A stretch of 64,000 nt of DNA, from NCBI GenBank assembly GCA_947095535.1, contig OX352773.1, positions 262,717,590 to 262,781,589 on the forward strand, written 5' to 3'. Shown piece by piece: positions 60,168 to 64,000 of this stretch. Numbering within the stretch: position 1 is the stretch's first letter; each line of letters opens with the position of its first letter. This DNA is from Poecilobothrus nobilitatus (lineage: Eukaryota > Arthropoda > Insecta > Diptera > Dolichopodidae). The notes below the pieces were generated by a model. That model did not search any database. It was not told where the DNA came from and saw only the letters and a list, made by a program, of their open reading frames with translations. A program made the translations under genes and the position numbers.

Positions 60168-61611
60168 CATTTCAAAAGTAATAACTATGAATTATAAACA
60201 AATTTTGAAAATATGAAATTTTGAAATTAAGATAAAAAATTTTACAATAAAAATTTAAACTAAGCGAAACATTTAACATTTATAACCTCTTCTGTATAGA
60301 GGTAACTGAAAATTGTTCCCTGATCTTCTTAATCCATAATAAGTTGACTCACCTACATATTGAAGACTTCTGCTAAGATATTCTGGAAGCATATTGTATT
60401 TCAGCTTAAAAACAAAATTTATAACATTAAATTTTAGTTTTTTCCTTATATCATTCCTTATGCCATTTGATTTCCCGTAAAATATTTTGAAAAGAATAAT
60501 GGCGGTTTGTTTTTAAAATAATCCTCATCGCACGGTTCTTGAAGAATCTGAAGACGTTGAACGTTTATGTGCGGCAATATTGTAGTGTTGTAGATAATTT
60601 TTGTGCAGTTTGTACTAATTTTATTTGTGAACTTACATTATAAAGAAGTTTGTTGTATTATACGCAATGCCATAATTTATATGCGATACCTACTTGCAAG
60701 TCCTAAAATGAAAAAGGGCGAATAAAATTTTTCGTTTTAATTGATATGACTTCTTAAGCGGTGTCATTTTAAACTGTTTCTAATATATATAAGCTTTAGT
60801 TTCAAGCGTGTAGGCCGTTTTGTTTAATCGATTATGGCTATTTATTTAGCTATTCTCTAATATTCTAAAATGTTATACGTAAATGGATATTTAAATGTAA
60901 ATATGTACAAAATTCAAATATACGTGAAAGTCAATGTGAAAACTAACCTACCTTTTTTTTAAATTAACAAAAAAAAAAAACAAAAAAAAAACTTTTTTGT
61001 TTTAAAATTTAATTCTAATTTTGTTTTTTATTGACTAAATTATCATAAATATTTCCGTTCAGCTTAACATTTTTATTTAGTATAAAGATTTTTTTGATAG
61101 GCAAATTTATTTCGCAAAATTAAAAAAAAAATTCAATGCTTATTGAAAATAAATATTTAAAAAAAATAAATTTAAATTTATTTTATACAAATTTACAAGC
61201 AGAACAAAAAATTAAGATAAACCCAGACAAATTAATATTTAATGAAATGGAAATGTCTGTCACAGCCACAGGAAGCTTTTAGATAATAATTCTATAGGTA
61301 TAGCTTAAGTTTTTTTTTTTTTTTCCATTATTAATTTAAAATATTACGACTTTATAATCGTTATTCAAATACATATTATATTTTTTTTTTTTAAATTAAA
61401 TGTTTTTAAGAAATGTCACGTATTTGGATGATTTTTTGTTTTACTTTTTATTATTTTTTTTTTTTGTTAGAAATTCTATGTTTTTATTTCTGATTAAAAC
61501 AGAAAAAAATAATTGCAAAAACTTTAAAATACATAATTTGTTTTAAAAATGGTGTTAAATAATTAAAAAATTATTATTTCCTAAACATGTTGTTAAAAAA
61601 AAAAACTTTTT
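60168..61611. other. AT-rich spacer, no gene seen
   Basis: The patch 60290-60760 is slightly less AT-rich (CGCACGGTTCTTGAAGAATC, AACGTTTATGTGCGGCAATA), possibly an old repeat or coding remnant, but no family is recognisable. Confidence 0.35.
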
Positions 61612-61935
61612 TCACGCTAACTGAACACTAGAAATGGATTCCGTTGTACTAAACTGTTAGTTTAGCTAAATGTTAGAGGGTTGGGGGAAAGTATGATATT
61701 ACAGTTTGGAGCAGTTGCAAATTGTAGATAGGAACATTATTGACAGAGGGGAGCACACTAGGTGTGCATGTTTTACATCTTAGCAGTTCTCATTTCAAAT
61801 GAGTTTCCATTATCAGTGTTAAGCCATTTTAAAATTTTCACATTGTAGAAATGAGCAATTATTATCTCTTTCGTCGTACGTGTGAATAGTTTAAGGTTGA
61901 GGCATAATTGATTTTAGCTCAAGAGAGCAAGTGCC
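61612..61935 (-). pseudogene. LINE 3' fragment, copy C
   Basis: It aligns with copy B along its length. On the minus strand it shows NGNSFEMRTAKM, a stop, NMHT, with further stops. The same 3' end, TCTAGTGTTCAGTTAGCG, is followed by poly-A on the minus strand (the T-rich side near 61600). It is more decayed than B. Confidence 0.7.
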
Positions 61936-64000
61936 GTTATGTATATTTAACGTACTTACTATATGTACATAGGGGTACATATTTATAAGTAAGATTTTTT
62001 TTTCACGCTTTTTATTATGTTTAGAATCTGTTTAACAACCTATAAAAAATATCTATAAAAGAGTGGAATTGGTACAATATTTTGAGGAATATTGGGACGG
62101 ATTACTGTTATTAACTCGATGGACTCATCAATTAGACGTAAGATTAATAATTTAAAGTCAATATCTGATAATTCAGTTTATTAATAGTCTTTGATTTATC
62201 CTTCCATTAAAGTCTTGCATTGAAGTTTGATGAATAGTTTTTGAAATAGTTTTTAAAAACTTAATTTATTTCATTCAAACTTTTGGAGGAAAAAATAAAT
62301 CTAACATGTCTATTATTTCACTTTAAAATTACACCATATTCAGATTACAGAAATAAACCAGAGGTTTTAATAATTTGGGTTTGAAGGAGGTATCACCATG
62401 GTAGCGTATACTGTTACACTCAACTTTACATTTTTCCATTCTAAAAGTATACTCCTTTTTCCAGCCTAATTGATTTATTTGAATATTGAGTCATTGATCC
62501 ATGTACTTAATATCGTTTTTATATGTTAAACATATTTTTGTCAAAAACATATATAACCGCCTTTTCTTAGACGTCTTTTTGCGAAATCTTCACTTTTGTC
62601 AAATGGAAAATTAGCGAGTTACTTTTTTTTAGAAAGATTTTTTAATGAAAATTATTTATGAAATATGTATTTTGATTAAATGTACCCTACCTATTTCATA
62701 TATTACCTATATAATTCATGAAAAGTATTTGTTTCATTCTGCGGTTAACTTAAAAAAAAAATAAAAACAATTTGTATTCTTTTATTATAATGAATTTTAA
62801 GTCGTTTACACTAGAAACTACTAGAAAACAAAAAATATAATAATAGCATTAAATAAGTATTTATTATTTTAAAAAATTTAAAAAATAATTTACTATCTTT
62901 CAAGATATGATTACGTATTTAAAATAAAAAAAAATAAGTTTGTTTTGTAATTTTATAAATTTTTTAATTATAAAAATTGAAAAAATAAAGGATTTAAATT
63001 TGATTTTAAGTTGTTATATAAAATGTTTATATTTTTTAATTAATGCAAATTGTTTTACATGAGAACAGAATCGAATTAAAGGACGACTATTTTCTTTTAT
63101 TTTTTGTTACTTAATTTTTACTACTTTTTACTATACTAAGTCTTAGAAGAGAACACATTTTCCATACCATTGTTCAAAAATCATTAAACTGGTATTCAGG
63201 ACGGGATGATTGTAAGATTGTCTTCTATTGATTGCATTCTACTTGACAAACAAAAAAAATTAAAAAATTAATAAAACTAATTTTTATCTTTTGGGAAATA
63301 CATTTGGGGACATGCCTTAAATGATTTAAATTTATTTTTACTAAGGGACATAATGTACATGCATATATGTTGCATAATTGATGCCAATTCGTTTTTATTA
63401 ATACAAAAATAAATAAAATATATCAGCTCAAATTGTCGGCACTATTTAATAAAAAAAATACTATTTTAAACTACAAAAAGAAATTAGAGTATAAAAAATT
63501 TGGAAGAAAATTAATTTAATAAATTTCCCTGCAAAAATTATATATTCGAGATCATTATTGACTTAGAACTCTTAAATTGTTGAATATGGCTTCTCAAAAT
63601 AACCCCTAACGAAACAAAGCCTAACATTTTTAAAGAATAATACCTGAACCTGAATACCTGAATATTAAATAAATCGAATTACTACGGCAAGACTGTATGT
63701 CAGTTGCCAGTATTTTTACTTGACTATATTTCATTTGACTGGATTTCGTTTGTAAGCAACTCTAAAATTCCCTTTAATTACACACAGTTTTACAAACAGT
63801 CATATATGAAATACCGCCAAATAAAATATAGTCAAATGATAATACAGACAACTCCCAAAAAATACAATAAAATGACACTATATATAAGCATAGGATATAC
63901 AGACATATGGTGCGCTCCCAAATAAATCCTAACACTGGAAAATGAAATTGGTCATAATTTTAAAATAAAATCCACAAACATATGAAAATAAATTAAGTCC
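61936..64000. other. AT-rich spacer to the window end, no gene seen
   Basis: No coding exon. The frame at 63704-63925 has no recognised motif. ACCTGAACCTGAATACCTGA near 63642 is a small imperfect tandem repeat. Confidence 0.35.

Overview
This is a very AT-rich eukaryotic window, almost certainly from an insect and probably a fly. The clues are spliced exons with GT/AG borders, introns of several kilobases, very long A and T runs, many tRNA-derived SINEs, mariner, Harbinger and piggyBac-type elements, and two repeats carrying a GTCC/GTCY run like that of dipteran mini-me elements. There is no operon structure, CRISPR array, rRNA gene or intact tRNA gene.

Only one host gene is visible. Three plus-strand coding exons (1568-1677, 5470-5986, 6062-6184) join in one frame without stops and give about 250 residues. 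The product starts as a Lys/Arg/Glu-rich segment, then has RPTIFDVFRPR, a His/Ser/Asn-rich linker and YYHTVTAVRR...SPMTKVMDLF. From memory, this resembles the long N-terminal extension of insect AMP-kinase gamma subunits (SNF4Agamma type). No CBS domain lies in the window, so that identity is tentative. Start and stop lie outside, and the 58 kb after 6184 is best read as one long intron or intron plus intergenic DNA.

That long stretch is a transposon graveyard. It holds two broken mariner-family transposases (10.7-11.4 kb and 16.1-16.7 kb; the second has DD41D spacing, as in the rosa group). It also holds a PIF/Harbinger element with the start of its transposase (31.1-32.3 kb), and a deletion derivative of the same family sits in the gene's intron (4001-4491). 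Other DNA elements are a TTAA-flanked piggyBac-like element (33.6-34.7 kb), a TAA-flanked MITE (59.9-60.2 kb) and several mariner-like MITEs. Retroelements include LINE 3' fragments at 29, 41, 55 and 61 kb and at least four SINE families. Smaller repeats include a foldback family built on one roughly 30-nt arm and a 540/511-bp tandem duplication at 48-49 kb.

The most complex locus is 30.8-32.4 kb. There an outer inverted-repeat element contains the Harbinger element, which contains a SINE with a long (TTA)n run. I found no convincing new host system. The most interesting material is the transposon family relationships and the composite SINEs. Boundaries were read by eye; those marked approximate may be off by tens of bases.
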